A DNA stretch of 64,000 nucleotides. Source: Actinoplanes octamycinicus. GTDB lineage: Bacteria > Actinomycetota > Actinomycetes > Mycobacteriales > Micromonosporaceae. The stretch covers positions 10,025,501 to 10,089,500 of the forward strand of contig NZ_JACHNB010000001.1 in NCBI RefSeq assembly GCF_014205225.1, written 5' to 3'. Made by a program: the position numbers and the translations under genes. Under the pieces are notes generated by a model, which was not told the DNA's origin, did no database searches, and saw nothing but the letters and a program-made list of their open reading frames with translations. This document shows, piece by piece, positions 1 through 9,300 of the stretch; the first letter of the stretch is position 1; the number at the start of each line of letters is the position of its first letter.

Positions 1-60
1 GCTGACGGCGTACGCGAAAGGAGCGGTCGGGCGCACAGCGAGCCGTGAGCGAAGCGCGGG

Positions 61-168
61 GAGCGCAAGCACAGCGGACCGGGAGCGGACCGCGGGGAGC
101 GCAAGCACAGCGGACCGGGAGCGGACCGCGGGGAGCGGAAGCACAGCGGATCGGGAGCGGACCGCGGG
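61..168. repeat. Three tandem copies of a 36-bp unit
   Basis: Units begin at 61, 97 and 133, each opening with gagcgcaagcacagcgg (the third starts gagcggaagc and has small changes). The array lies beyond the 3' end of the helD-like gene and has no convincing gene on either strand. The unit length is a multiple of three, so artificial open frames run through it. Confidence 0.85.
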
Positions 169-174
169 GGAAGG

Positions 175-201
175 CCGGCCCCGCCGCAACGGCGGGGCCG
201 G
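175..201 (-). terminator. Terminator hairpin of the helD-like gene
   Basis: A perfect 12-bp GC stem (175-186 with 190-201) closes a 3-nt loop, 6 bases past the helD-like stop codon. There is no clear T-tract, which is common for actinobacterial terminators. Confidence 0.6.
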
Positions 202-207
202 GATCGG

Positions 208-2484
208 TCAGGACAGTGCGGCGAGGACCGGCGGGAGCGGCTCGGTGTGCAGGACGCCGAGGCGCTGGGTGGCGCGGGTGACGGCGACGTAGAGGTCGGA
301 CAGGCCGCGCGGGCTCTCCGCGATGATCTCGTCGGGGCAGACCACCAGGACCGAGTCGAACTCCAGGCCCTTGGCCTGGCGGACGGTCATCAGGACGACG
401 TGGTTGAGCAGGTCGGGCTGCTCCCCCACGGCGGCGCCGGGGACCGCGTCGACCAGGGCGGCGCCCAGCGACGGCTCCAGGCGGGCCGGGACCAGGACGC
501 CGACCCGGCCGGACTCGACCGCGGCGGCCTCCTTGCGGACGTCGGCGATCAGCTCCTCGGCCAGGGTGCCGGCCGGCACCCGGCGGGCCCACGGGGTGAC
601 GCCGGCCGAGCGGACCGAGCGGGGCGGGCGCAGCTGCGGGTCGACGGCGGCCAGCACGTCGGCCGCGACCGCCATCACCTCGGCCGGGGTGCGGTAGTTG
701 ACGCTCAGCTCGACCAGCCGCCAGCGCTGTCCGACGTAGGGCTCGAAAACCTGGTCCCAGGTGGTGCTGCCGGACAGCTCGGAGGTCTGCGCGACGTCGC
801 CGACCACGGTCATCGAGCGGCTCGGGCAGCGGCGCATCAGCAGCCGCCAGGCCATCGGCGACAGCTCCTGCGCCTCGTCCACGATCACGTGCCCGAAGAC
901 CCAGGTACGGTCGGCGGCGGCCCGCTCGGCCGCGGTTCGGGTGTCGATCACCTCGTGCCGCTCGACGAAGGCGCTCGCGTCGACCACGTCGATCGCCGAG
1001 AGGATCTCCTCCTCGACGTCCTCGAAGTCCAGCGAGCGGGAGCCCTCGACGATCTCCAGCACGCCCTCGGCGTACTCGATCGCGGCCTCCCGCTGCCGGG
1101 CCGCCTCCCGCTTCTTCAGCGTGTCGTCCACGCCGAGCAGCTCGGCCAGCTCGTCGAGCAGCGGCACGTCGGCCGGCGTCCAGCCGTGCTCCCGGTCGCG
1201 CAGGAACGACGCCGGCAGCCCGGCCGACTCCAGCCGGCCGGCGTCGGTGAGCAGGTCGCGCAGCACCTGGCGTGGGGTGAGCACCGGCCAGAACTCGAAC
1301 AGCGCCTGCTGCACGTCGACGTCCTCGCGCAGCTCCCGGCGGGTCTCCGCCAGGTCGGCCTCGGAGAGCAGGTTGTCGCCGCCCAGCGGGTCGGCGCCGA
1401 TCCGCTCGGCGATCTGCTGGGACAGCTGGTGGATCGCCTCGGTCACGAAGATCGCCCGGGCCACGTTGTGCGGGCGCTCCGACCTGCGGGCCGCGGCCCG
1501 GGCGTCCTCCAGGACGGCGCGGTCGATGCGCAGCGGGTAGCCGTCGTGGTCGACCTCGACGAAGTCGTCCGGCACGGTCTGCCGGTCGGCGACGGCGTTC
1601 TCCAGGGCCGGCAGCATCAGGTCGAGATCGCCCTTGAGCGCGGCGATCGCGGCCGGCTCGGCGGCTCGGGCGCGCACCCCGGGGAACATGTCGCCGAGCG
1701 TGGCCAGCAGCACGCCGGTCTCGGCGAGCGACGGCAGCACCTGGGAGATGTAGCGCAGGAACGTGGTGTTCGGCCCGAGGATCAGCACGCCGGACCGGGT
1801 CAGCTGCTGACGGTAGGTGTAGAGCAGGTAGGCCGCCCGGTGCAGGGCGACCGCGGTCTTGCCGGTGCCCGGCCCGCCCTGCACCACCAGGGCGCCGGCC
1901 AGCCCGGAGCGGATCACCTCGTCCTGCTCGGCCTGGATGGTCTCGACGATGTCGCGCATCCGGCCGGTCCGGTTCGCGGTGAGCGCGGAGAGCAGCGCCG
2001 CCTCGCCGGTCACGTCCTCCCGGCCGGTGCCGTCGCCGGCGGTGAGGTCGAGCACCTCGTCGTCGACGCCGGTCAGCACCCGGCCCCGGGTACGCAGGTG
2101 CCGCCGCCGGGTGACCCCGTCCGGGTTGACCGCGGTGGCCAGGTAGAACGGACGGGCCGCCGGGGCCCGCCAGTCGATCAGCAGCGGGTCCTGGTCGCGG
2201 TCCTCGGCGAACAGGCCGATCCGGCCGATGTAGCGCTCCCGCTCGGCGGCGAAGTCGAGCCGGCCGAAACACAGGCCGTTCTCGACGGAATTCATCTGAG
2301 CGAGTTGTTCCGCGTAGTGGGCGCGGGTGGCCTCGCGCTGGGTGCGGCCCTGCGGGGTGCCACCACCCTCCAGCAGGATCGCCTTGAGCCGGCTGTCAGC
2401 CTGCTCACGCAACTGGTCGAGCCGCTGGTAGAGCGCGGTCAAGTACGCCTGCTCGGAATCGATGTCGGCGTTCGAGCTTGACAA
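208..2484 (-). CDS. helD: HelD/HelR-type helicase acting on RNA polymerase
   Basis: The product is a superfamily 1 (UvrD/Rep-like) NTPase of about 758 aa. HelD proteins bind RNA polymerase and use ATP hydrolysis to release stalled polymerase from DNA; actinobacterial members (HelR) can protect against rifamycins. Visible marks are an N-terminal coiled-coil-like arm (residues 10-65), the LLIDWRAP segment typical of HelD near residue 101, Walker A GGPGTGKT at 203-210, a Walker B region with VIVDEAQELSP, and a C-terminal helicase end with VAVTRAT. I chose the TTG start at 2484 because AAAAGGGG sits 5 nt upstream (2490-2497) and the reading MSSSNADIDSEQAYL fits the family; an ATG at 2508 is the alternative. 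The length is normal. Family assignment is firm; a role in rifamycin resistance here is only a possibility. Confidence 0.9.
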   Translation of the reverse strand: MSSSNADIDSEQAYLTALYQRLDQLREQADSRLKAILLEGGGTPQGRTQREATRAHYAEQLAQMNSVENGLCFGRLDFAAERERYIGRIGLFAEDRDQDPLLIDWRAPAARPFYLATAVNPDGVTRRRHLRTRGRVLTGVDDEVLDLTAGDGTGREDVTGEAALLSALTANRTGRMRDIVETIQAEQDEVIRSGLAGALVVQGGPGTGKTAVALHRAAYLLYTYRQQLTRSGVLILGPNTTFLRYISQVLPSLAETGVLLATLGDMFPGVRARAAEPAAIAALKGDLDLMLPALENAVADRQTVPDDFVEVDHDGYPLRIDRAVLEDARAAARRSERPHNVARAIFVTEAIHQLSQQIAERIGADPLGGDNLLSEADLAETRRELREDVDVQQALFEFWPVLTPRQVLRDLLTDAGRLESAGLPASFLRDREHGWTPADVPLLDELAELLGVDDTLKKREAARQREAAIEYAEGVLEIVEGSRSLDFEDVEEEILSAIDVVDASAFVERHEVIDTRTAAERAAADRTWVFGHVIVDEAQELSPMAWRLLMRRCPSRSMTVVGDVAQTSELSGSTTWDQVFEPYVGQRWRLVELSVNYRTPAEVMAVAADVLAAVDPQLRPPRSVRSAGVTPWARRVPAGTLAEELIADVRKEAAAVESGRVGVLVPARLEPSLGAALVDAVPGAAVGEQPDLLNHVVLMTVRQAKGLEFDSVLVVCPDEIIAESPRGLSDLYVAVTRATQRLGVLHTEPLPPVLAALS

Positions 2485-2508
2485 AATCGCCCCTTTTCGT
2501 GCTATCAT
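2478..2508 (+). promoter_or_regulatory. Possible sigma-70-type promoter overlapping the helD start
   Basis: A perfect TTGACA (2478-2483) is followed by TATCAT (2503-2508) with a 19-bp spacer. It points toward the lipoprotein gene at 2673 and overlaps the helD start codon on the other strand. The spacer is longer than ideal, so activity is uncertain. Confidence 0.45.
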
Positions 2509-2518
2509 TCCGGCCGCT

Positions 2519-2545
2519 GGCAACCGCTATTAACGGTTGCCTTTT
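2519..2545 (+). terminator. Promoter-proximal hairpin with T-tract (attenuator-like)
   Basis: Perfect 8-bp arms GGCAACCG (2519-2526) and CGGTTGCC (2534-2541) close a 7-nt loop and are followed by TTTT. It begins about 10 nt after the predicted -10 box, so it would form at the very start of a rightward transcript. Read on the minus strand it lies in the leader or promoter region of the helD-like gene. Confidence 0.5.
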
Positions 2546-2672
2546 CTGTTTACGGCAAACGACCAGACTAGCTGAACGTCCGGAGGTTACGGGCGGGGCG
2601 GCAAGTGTCAGGAAGTCGTCAACGACACGCCGGGGCCGTTACGCGAGGCGGCGTGCCGGGATTAACCGGGAC

Positions 2673-3188
2673 ATGGACAACAACCACCCGTACCGTCTTG
2701 CCGTCCTGGCCCTCGCCGCTGTCGCCACCCTCGGCGTGACCGCCGGTTGCTCCGGCGACGATGACACCCCGGCCGGCAACGCCGCCGCCGCGGCCGCCGC
2801 CGGCGGACCCGAGCCGAAGACCCTGGACGGGGCGAAGAACGCCGCGCAGACCGTGTTCGACCGGTTCAGCGGCGGCGACTTCGCCGGCGCCTGGGAGATG
2901 TACACCAGCTCCGGCAAGCAGGCGATCAGCAAGGACGACTACGTCAAGCTCAACCAGGCGTGCTCCCGCAAGGGCCTGGCGATCACCCTGACCAGCGCCC
3001 GGCTGGAGGGCACCGACAAGGCCATCGTGATCGCGAAGCAGCTGGTGGCGGCGCAGTCGTACACCATGGTCTACGAGAAGGACGCCTGGAAGCTGGAGCC
3101 GGCCGCCGAGGGGCTGGCGCTCTACAAGCTCGGCGCGGCCAAGGCGATCGCCGCCCAGAAGAAGGCCGGCACCTGCGCCAACGCGTAA
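2673..3188 (+). CDS. Putative lipoprotein of unknown function
   Basis: This 171-aa product begins MDNNHPYRLAVLALAAVATL and carries a lipobox ending GVTAGC near residue 30, so it should be exported and lipid-anchored on the outer face of the membrane. An Asp/Ala-rich linker follows, then a compact domain from about residue 55 (DRFSGGDFAGAWEMYTSSG onward) that resembles small NTF2-like or DUF4878-type lipoprotein domains. The ATG at 2673 was chosen because the signal peptide starts there; no strong ribosome site precedes it. It converges on the sigma factor gene. No function can be assigned. Confidence 0.75.
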   Translation: MDNNHPYRLAVLALAAVATLGVTAGCSGDDDTPAGNAAAAAAAGGPEPKTLDGAKNAAQTVFDRFSGGDFAGAWEMYTSSGKQAISKDDYVKLNQACSRKGLAITLTSARLEGTDKAIVIAKQLVAAQSYTMVYEKDAWKLEPAAEGLALYKLGAAKAIAAQKKAGTCANA

Positions 3189-3197
3189 GACGGTTTT

Positions 3198-3226
3198 GGG
3201 GCCCGCCGCGAACCGCGACGGGCCCC
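3198..3226. terminator. Shared hairpin between convergent genes
   Basis: GGGGCCCG (3198-3205) pairs with CGGGCCCC (3219-3226), with further CGCG pairing inside. It lies between the lipoprotein and sigma factor stop codons and probably terminates both. Confidence 0.6.
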
Positions 3227-3243
3227 TGCCACCGGGGAGAGAT

Positions 3244-4095
3244 CTATGCCGCGACCGGGATGCCGTCCGGCCCGGTCAGCGCGAGCCGGGTACGCAGCGT
3301 GCCGCGGCTGGCGATCCGGTCGTAGTACGCCGCCCGGCGCCGGGCCACGCAGCCCTCCTTGGGCGGGTTCTCGGCGGCCAGCGCCGGGTCCAGGTGGGTG
3401 TTCAGCCCGTCCCGGAGCAGCACCAGCGCCTCGGCGCGCAGCTGCGACACCCGGGACTCGCTGACCCCGAGGTCGGCGGCGATCTCGGCCATCGGCCGCT
3501 CCTCGAAGAAGTAGCCCTGGACCACCACCCGCAACCGGTCCGGCAGCGCGTCCACCGCGTGCCGCAGGTAGCCGAGCCGCTCCCGGAGGATCAACATGTC
3601 CTCCGGCCCGGGTGTGCGTTCGGTCACCAGGTCGTCGGCGGTCGCGGTGGCGAAGCCCTGCAGGCTGAACACCGTGGCCCGGTGCACGTCGTCGGCGGCG
3701 TGCTCGATGTCCTCGACCGTGCAGCCCAGCCGCTCGGCCAGCTCCTGCACGCTCGGGGTGCGGCCCAGCTCGGCGGTCAGCTCCTCGCGCGCCGAGTCGG
3801 TCCGGCGGGCCCGCTGGCGGACCGAGCGGCTCGCCCAGTCCAGCCCGCGCAGCTCGTCCAGCAGGGCGCCGCGCACCCGGGCGGCGGCGAACCGGGGGAA
3901 CGGCACGCCCCGGTCCGGGTCGAAGCCACGGGCCGCGGCGACCAGGGCGGCGTACCCAGCGGACAGCAGGTCATCGCGGTTGACGTGGGCGGGGACCCGG
4001 GCCAGCATCTCGCGAACCAGGTGCCCGACGAGCGGCATGTTCGCTCGCACGATGTCCTCGCCACGCCGATCGACGGCAGGTGATTCACCGTTCAT
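3244..4095 (-). CDS. FliA/WhiG-family RNA polymerase sigma factor
   Basis: A 283-aa sigma-70 group 3 protein. Region 2 is seen in DLLSAGYAALVAAARGFDP and in the FPRFAAARVRGALLDELRG block (about residues 40-85). Region 3 includes LGRTPSVQELAERLG. Region 4 holds the helix-turn-helix MAEIAADLGVSESRVSQLR (about 205-225). Relatives control sporulation (WhiG in Streptomyces) or flagellar genes (FliA); in Actinoplanes, FliA-type factors drive zoospore genes, so a developmental role is a fair inference. The start is supported by GAGGAG 7 nt upstream. About 40 residues after region 4 form a C-terminal tail not typical of FliA. No anti-sigma gene is adjacent. Confidence 0.88.
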   Translation of the reverse strand: MNGESPAVDRRGEDIVRANMPLVGHLVREMLARVPAHVNRDDLLSAGYAALVAAARGFDPDRGVPFPRFAAARVRGALLDELRGLDWASRSVRQRARRTDSAREELTAELGRTPSVQELAERLGCTVEDIEHAADDVHRATVFSLQGFATATADDLVTERTPGPEDMLILRERLGYLRHAVDALPDRLRVVVQGYFFEERPMAEIAADLGVSESRVSQLRAEALVLLRDGLNTHLDPALAAENPPKEGCVARRRAAYYDRIASRGTLRTRLALTGPDGIPVAA

Positions 4096-4252
4096 CAGGG
4101 GTCTCCTCAGTACCGGCCGGGGAGGGGTGTCCGGCGCTGAGGAAAAAGATCTGCGAGGCTGAGTGCGGCACGGTTCGATACCGGGTGCAGAGTGGTTGCC
4201 ACGGATGACCGGTAGGATTGATCTCCAACTGACCTACGGAGAGTTACCCCTT

Positions 4253-5794
4253 TTGACATCGTTCATCGAGCTAGGCGTCCCCGCCGTTCTGTCCGGCGCC
4301 CTCGCCGAGCTCGGCATCACCACACCGTTCCCGATCCAGGCGGCCACGCTGCCGGACTCGCTCGCCGGGCGTGACCTGCTCGGCCGCGGGCGTACCGGAT
4401 CCGGGAAGACGTACGCGTTCGTGCTGCCGGTGGTCACCCGCCTGGCCGCGTCGAAGACGCGTCCGAAGGCGGGCCGCCCGCGTGCGCTGATCCTGGCGCC
4501 GACCCGGGAGCTGGCCACCCAGATCGAGGCAAGCCTGCGTCCCCTCGCCGCGGCGATGGGGCTGAGCACCCTGACCGTCTTCGGCGGGGTCGGGGCGAAC
4601 CCGCAGATCGCCGCGCTCCGCCGGGGCGTGGACGTGCTGGTCGCCTGCCCGGGCCGGCTCGACGACCACATCCGCAACGGGCACGCGTCGCTGGACGCGG
4701 TCGAGATCACCGTGCTGGACGAGGCCGACCACATGGCCGACCTGGGCTTCCTGCCGGTGGTCCGGCGGCTGCTCGGGCAGACCCCGGCCGGCGGGCAGCG
4801 GCTGCTGTTCTCGGCGACCCTGGACAACGGGATCGACGTCCTGGTCAAGCAGTTCCTCCGGAAACCGGTCACGCACCACGTGGACGCGGCCGCGCAGGCG
4901 CCCGTCGAGATGGACCACCACGTGCTGCACGTCCAGCCGGACGACCGCTTCCCGGTGCTGGTCGAGCTGCTCGCGGCGCCCGGCCGGTCGGTGGTCTTCA
5001 CCCGCACCAAGCGGCGGGCCAAGGTGCTGACCCGGCAGCTGATCGCGGCCGGGGTGCCGGCCGTCGAGCTGCACGGCAACCTGGCGCAGAACGCGCGGAA
5101 CCGCAACCTGTCCGCGTTCGCGGACGGGACCGCGGAGACCCTGGTGGCCACCGACATCGCGGCTCGCGGCATCCACGTCGACGACGTGACGCTGGTGGTG
5201 CACGCGGATCCGCCGGTGGAGCACAAGGCGTACCTGCACCGGTCCGGGCGCACCGCCCGCGCCGGGGCGCGCGGCACGGTGATCACCCTGATGACCGACG
5301 ACCAGCAGGCCGACGTCCGGGACCTGACCCGCAAGGCCGGGATCCGGCCGGTGACCCGGCGGGCGCGTCCCGGCGACGCGCTGCTGGCCGAGCTGGCGCC
5401 GGGCGAGCGGAGCTTCGTGGCCCCGGCCCCGGTGCAGCCGGCTCCGCAGTCGCGGCCGGCCTCCCCCGAGTCGGCCGGGTCGGCCGGGTCGACCGGCTCG
5501 TCCCGGCGGCGGCGCGGTGGGCGCGGCCGGGCCGGGGGTGGCGCCGCGCCGGAAGGCCGCGCCGCCGCTCCGACCGGTCGCGGGACACCGGAGAAGGCGG
5601 CGTCCGGCCGCCGGCGGGGGTCCGCCGGTGGGCAGGCTCCGGCCTCGCCGGCACCGCGGAACGGCGGGAACGCCGGCCGGTCCGGGCAGGCCACCACGAA
5701 TCGCTCGGGTACGCCGCAGCCTCGCCCCGCCACCGGCGGCGGCGGCGCAGCCGCGTTCTCCGCCCGCGCGGGTGGCCGTCGCTCCGGTCGCTGA
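4253..5794 (+). CDS. DEAD-box ATP-dependent RNA helicase
   Basis: About 513 aa from a TTG start (MTSFIELGVP), with GGAG 11 nt upstream. Upstream ATG (4205) and GTG (4163) are in frame but add residues foreign to the family. Motifs in order: Q motif with PFPIQ (26-30), Walker A GRTGSGKT (46-53), PTREL, DEAD at 156-159, SAT in LLFSATLD, and HRSGRTARAG. The last roughly 130 residues are a basic Gly/Arg/Pro/Ala-rich tail, as in CsdA/RhlE-like helicases, likely for non-specific RNA binding. Expected role: RNA remodelling in ribosome assembly or mRNA decay, often important in the cold. Confidence 0.92.
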   Translation: MTSFIELGVPAVLSGALAELGITTPFPIQAATLPDSLAGRDLLGRGRTGSGKTYAFVLPVVTRLAASKTRPKAGRPRALILAPTRELATQIEASLRPLAAAMGLSTLTVFGGVGANPQIAALRRGVDVLVACPGRLDDHIRNGHASLDAVEITVLDEADHMADLGFLPVVRRLLGQTPAGGQRLLFSATLDNGIDVLVKQFLRKPVTHHVDAAAQAPVEMDHHVLHVQPDDRFPVLVELLAAPGRSVVFTRTKRRAKVLTRQLIAAGVPAVELHGNLAQNARNRNLSAFADGTAETLVATDIAARGIHVDDVTLVVHADPPVEHKAYLHRSGRTARAGARGTVITLMTDDQQADVRDLTRKAGIRPVTRRARPGDALLAELAPGERSFVAPAPVQPAPQSRPASPESAGSAGSTGSSRRRRGGRGRAGGGAAPEGRAAAPTGRGTPEKAASGRRRGSAGGQAPASPAPRNGGNAGRSGQATTNRSGTPQPRPATGGGGAAAFSARAGGRRSGR

Positions 5795-5802
5795 CCTCGA
5801 CA

Positions 5803-5826
5803 CGCCCCGTCCCCCGGGACGGGGCG
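5803..5826. terminator. Shared hairpin between convergent genes
   Basis: GCCCCGTCCC (5804-5813) pairs with GGGACGGGGC (5816-5825) between the DEAD-box helicase stop and the YceI-like stop. It is a strong GC stem without a T-tract. Confidence 0.65.
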
Positions 5827-6345
5827 CTAGGCCGGCCGGACCACCACGTCCAGGACGATCTCCACGGTCCGCTGGATCAGCCCCCGGCCGGACCGGACCC
5901 CGGCCGCGACCCGGTCCACCACACACCGGGCGGTGAACCGGTACCCGTCCGCCACCGGCTCCCCCGAGTCGACCGCGAGAACCACCTCGCACGAGCCGCC
6001 CCGGACGCTGAGCACCCCGGCGACCTGCCACCCGTCCGGCCCGAGCAGGCACCGGGTGGACCGGAAGCCGATCTCCGGGTGCCGTTCGGTGTCCAGGAAA
6101 CGCGGCCCCCGCACGTCCCGGTCCCGGCGGGGATCGTCGGTGGTGAAACCGGCCGCGTCCAGCTCGGCCGAGGCGATCGACCGGGCCGGGTCGGCAGCCA
6201 CCGTGACCGTGCCGCCGAGCACCGGCATGGTGCCGTGCACCGGCTTGAGCCCGAAGGCGTGCCGGGCGGTGAACCGGCACCCGGAGCGGGCCGGATCGAT
6301 CGTGTACGTGCCGCTGCGAAGCTCATTGAGCGTGTTCGTCGTCAT
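5827..6345 (-). CDS. YceI-like lipid-binding-fold protein
   Basis: A 172-aa product starting MTTNTLNELRSGTYTIDPAR. The opening TYTIDPARSGCRFTARHAFG and later repeated beta-strand pattern match the YceI family, a lipocalin-like barrel that binds isoprenoid lipids or amphiphiles. There is no signal peptide, so it is probably cytoplasmic like many actinobacterial members. GGAGG stands 8 nt before the ATG. It ends 34 bp beyond the start side of the LuxR regulator's stop and could be read from that transcript, since both lie on the minus strand. Substrate unknown. Confidence 0.8.
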   Translation of the reverse strand: MTTNTLNELRSGTYTIDPARSGCRFTARHAFGLKPVHGTMPVLGGTVTVAADPARSIASAELDAAGFTTDDPRRDRDVRGPRFLDTERHPEIGFRSTRCLLGPDGWQVAGVLSVRGGSCEVVLAVDSGEPVADGYRFTARCVVDRVAAGVRSGRGLIQRTVEIVLDVVVRPA

Positions 6346-6379
6346 GCCCCGAGCCTCCGGCGAGCCGGGCCGCGGCACC

Positions 6380-9300
6380 TCAGTGCTGGTACTGATCGCC
6401 GGCACGTAACCGGGCGGCCAGCTGGGTGCGGTTGGCCGCGCCGAGCTTGGCCAGCGCGTGCCGGACGTGCGTCTCCACGGTCCGCTCCGAGATGAACAGC
6501 CGCTCGGCGATCGCCCGGTTCGCCAGGCCCTCGGCGGCCAGCGTGGCGATCTCCCGTTCCCGGGTGGTCAGCTCGTCCCGGGACAGGTCGGCGGCCTCGG
6601 CGAGCAGGCCGGCCAGGCCCAGCCGGCGGGCGATCGGGAGGGCTGCCGCGGCGTGCTCGCGGGCGCGGCGGCTGTCGACCGGACGGAGCGCCCGGGCGTA
6701 CGCGAGATGGGCCTGGGCCAGGAACGGCTCGACGCCGATCCGCCGCTCCATCGCGATCGCCGTCTCGAAATGCCGGGCCGCGGCCGCCCAGTCGCCGAGC
6801 GCCGCGGCCATCACTCCGAGAGGCCGGGCGGTCGAGCCGTGACAGGCGGTAGTCGAGTAGAGGTAACGCACCGGCAGCGGCTCGACCAGCGCGTAAGCCT
6901 CCGCGGTCAGCTCCCGGTCGCCGAGCCAGGCGCCGATCTCGCCGGCGGTGATCACCACGAAGGTCCGCCGGCTGTCCGGGCGCAGGCCAGGCAGCACGGC
7001 CCGCAGCCGGCCGGCGCAGACCCCGGCCACCGCCCGATCACCGCGGTACATCGCCAGCAGCCCGACCTCGGCCATCGCGATCGGCACCGCGGCGAACCGG
7101 GCGGCCACCGCCGCCAGGTCGTCCGGCCAGGCCGGCGGCTCGCCGGTGAGCGGCGCCAGCCCGGTCCGGAACGCCGAGTGCAGCATCCGGCCCGGCTCCT
7201 CCTCGATCGTGCCGGCCAGCGCGTACGCCTCGTCGGACAGCTCCAGCGCGGCCAGCACCCGGCCGGCCAGCGCCTGCTGGGTGGCCCGGGCACGCAGCAG
7301 ATGCCAGCGGATCACCGGCCAGCCCAGCCGGTCGGCCAATCCGGCCAGCCGGCCCAGCTCCGCGTCGAACCCGGCCAGGTCGCCGAGCAGCAGCAGGGCG
7401 TCCAGCCGCCAGATCCGGCCCCACAGCTCGGCGTCCGGCCGGCTGCCGGCCGCGGCCAGGTCGATGCTGCGGGTGGCCAGGTCGAGCACCTCCTCGGCGG
7501 CGGCCACCGGGTCCAGCACCTCGTGCCGGGCGTGCACCGCGGCGGCCAGCGCGTCCGGGTCGCCGGTCCGCTCGGCGAGCGCCATCGCCTCCCGGCTGAT
7601 CGCCTCGGCGCGCGCCGTCTCGCCGGTCTCCACCAGCAGATACGCCAGCTGCGCGAGCACCTGCGCCCGTCGCGCCGCGCCACCGCCCCCGTCTTCGTCG
7701 CCTTCCTTGCGGCCGCCTCCCTTGGGACCGCTTCCCTTGCCGCCGCCTTCCTCGGAGCCGCTTCCTTTGGGGCCGCCTTCCTTGGAGCCGCTTCCCTTGC
7801 CGCCGCCTTCCTTGGAGCCGCTTCCTTTGGGGCCGCTTTCCTTGTCGCCGTCGTCCAGCGCGAGGGCCCGCTCGCAGAGCCGGAGCAGGGCGGCGGCGAG
7901 CGGCCCGCCGAAACCGCGGACGACCAGCGCGGCCGAGGCCGCCAGATCCGGATCACGCGAGGCCTCGGCCTGGTCGAGGAGGGCGGCGCAGTCACTCAGG
8001 GCGACACTCAGATTCCCATTACGGTACGCAGCGACCGCACGCCCCAACCGCAACGCGGAGTCACCGGGGAAGCCGTCCAGGGCGTGGCCGTACCAGGTGA
8101 CCGCGGCCCCGTGATCGAGCTGCCGGCCGGCCGCCCGCGCCGCCGCCACGCAGGCGTCCCGGGCAGCGGCCCGGGAGCGGTCGTCGACGGCCGCGCGCAC
8201 CCGGTGCCGGGCGATCTCGTCCGGCCGCGCCCCGGACCCGGCGAGCACCTCGGCGATCCGGGCGTGCGCGGCGACCCGCTCCCCCCGGCTCAACTCGGCG
8301 TAGCGAGCCTCGCGGACCAGCTCGTGCGCGAACCGCAGCCGAGCCGGGGCCCACGGGTCCTCCACCAGCACCCCGGTCCGGATGGCGGTCTCCAGCAGCG
8401 CCTCCACCTGTGCCGCAGAGTCGGGCGCGAGGTCCGGGCGGGCGTTGTCCACATTCTCTGGTTGTCCACAAGCCGCGCCCGGCTCCCCGGCTCGCCGCGC
8501 GACAATGGCAGATGGGACCGCCCCCTTGGGGTGGGCGGGCACTGGTTGAGGACCTTCGGGTTCGGCTTGAGGACCGCCGGGTGCGGCTTGAGGGCCGCCG
8601 GGTGCGGCTTGAGGGCCGCCGGGTGCGGCTTGAGGGCCGCCGGGTGCGGGTTGAGGACCGCCGGGTGCGGCTTGAGGACCGCCGGGTGCGACCGGCGCGG
8701 CAACGACCGGGTCGCTCCGGATCGCCGCCACCCGGGTCAGCAACGGCACGTCGATCTCCGAGCCGAACGCGGCCGCCAGGCCCAGCAGCTCGCGGCAGTC
8801 CGGCCCGAGTTCCGCGAGGCGGCGGCCGACCAGGCGGAGCAGCCCGTCCGGTGGCTGCACGGCGCCGGCCGGACGGCGCAGCCGGTCCGCGTCGGCGAGC
8901 AGCCGGATCAGCTCCCGGGTGTAGAGCGGATTGCCGCCACCGAGCCGATGCACCGTCGCCGGCCAGGACGGGTGGACCGGGCCGCCGGCGTGCTGCGCGA
9001 GGCAGGCTTCGACGGCCGGGACGTCCCAGGCGGCCAGCGGCAGCACCTCGGCGCCGGGCAGATCGAGGTCGCGAGCGGTGGCCAGGACCAGCAGCGGCAG
9101 GTCCCGCACCTCCCGGACCAGCGCGGTGAGCAGGCCGAGCGAGGCCGGGTCGGCCCAGTGCAGGTCCTCCAGCACGAACAGCAGGCCACCCGGCAGCGCG
9201 TCAACGGCCGCCACCCGGACCGCGTCCAGCACGGCCCGGTTGATCCGGAAGCGGGTCGCGGCCGGCGGCTCCCCCGCCACCTCGTCGACGGTGAGCAGCC

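Noticed and set aside
247..2481. Long open frame of over 700 codons antisense to helD
   Set aside because: It mirrors GC-rich codon bias of the real gene on the other strand; its product is low-complexity with no recognisable domain.
2484..2672. Rifamycin-associated element in front of helD
   Set aside because: The only inverted repeat here (GGCAACCG/CGGTTGCC) does not match the element as I know it.
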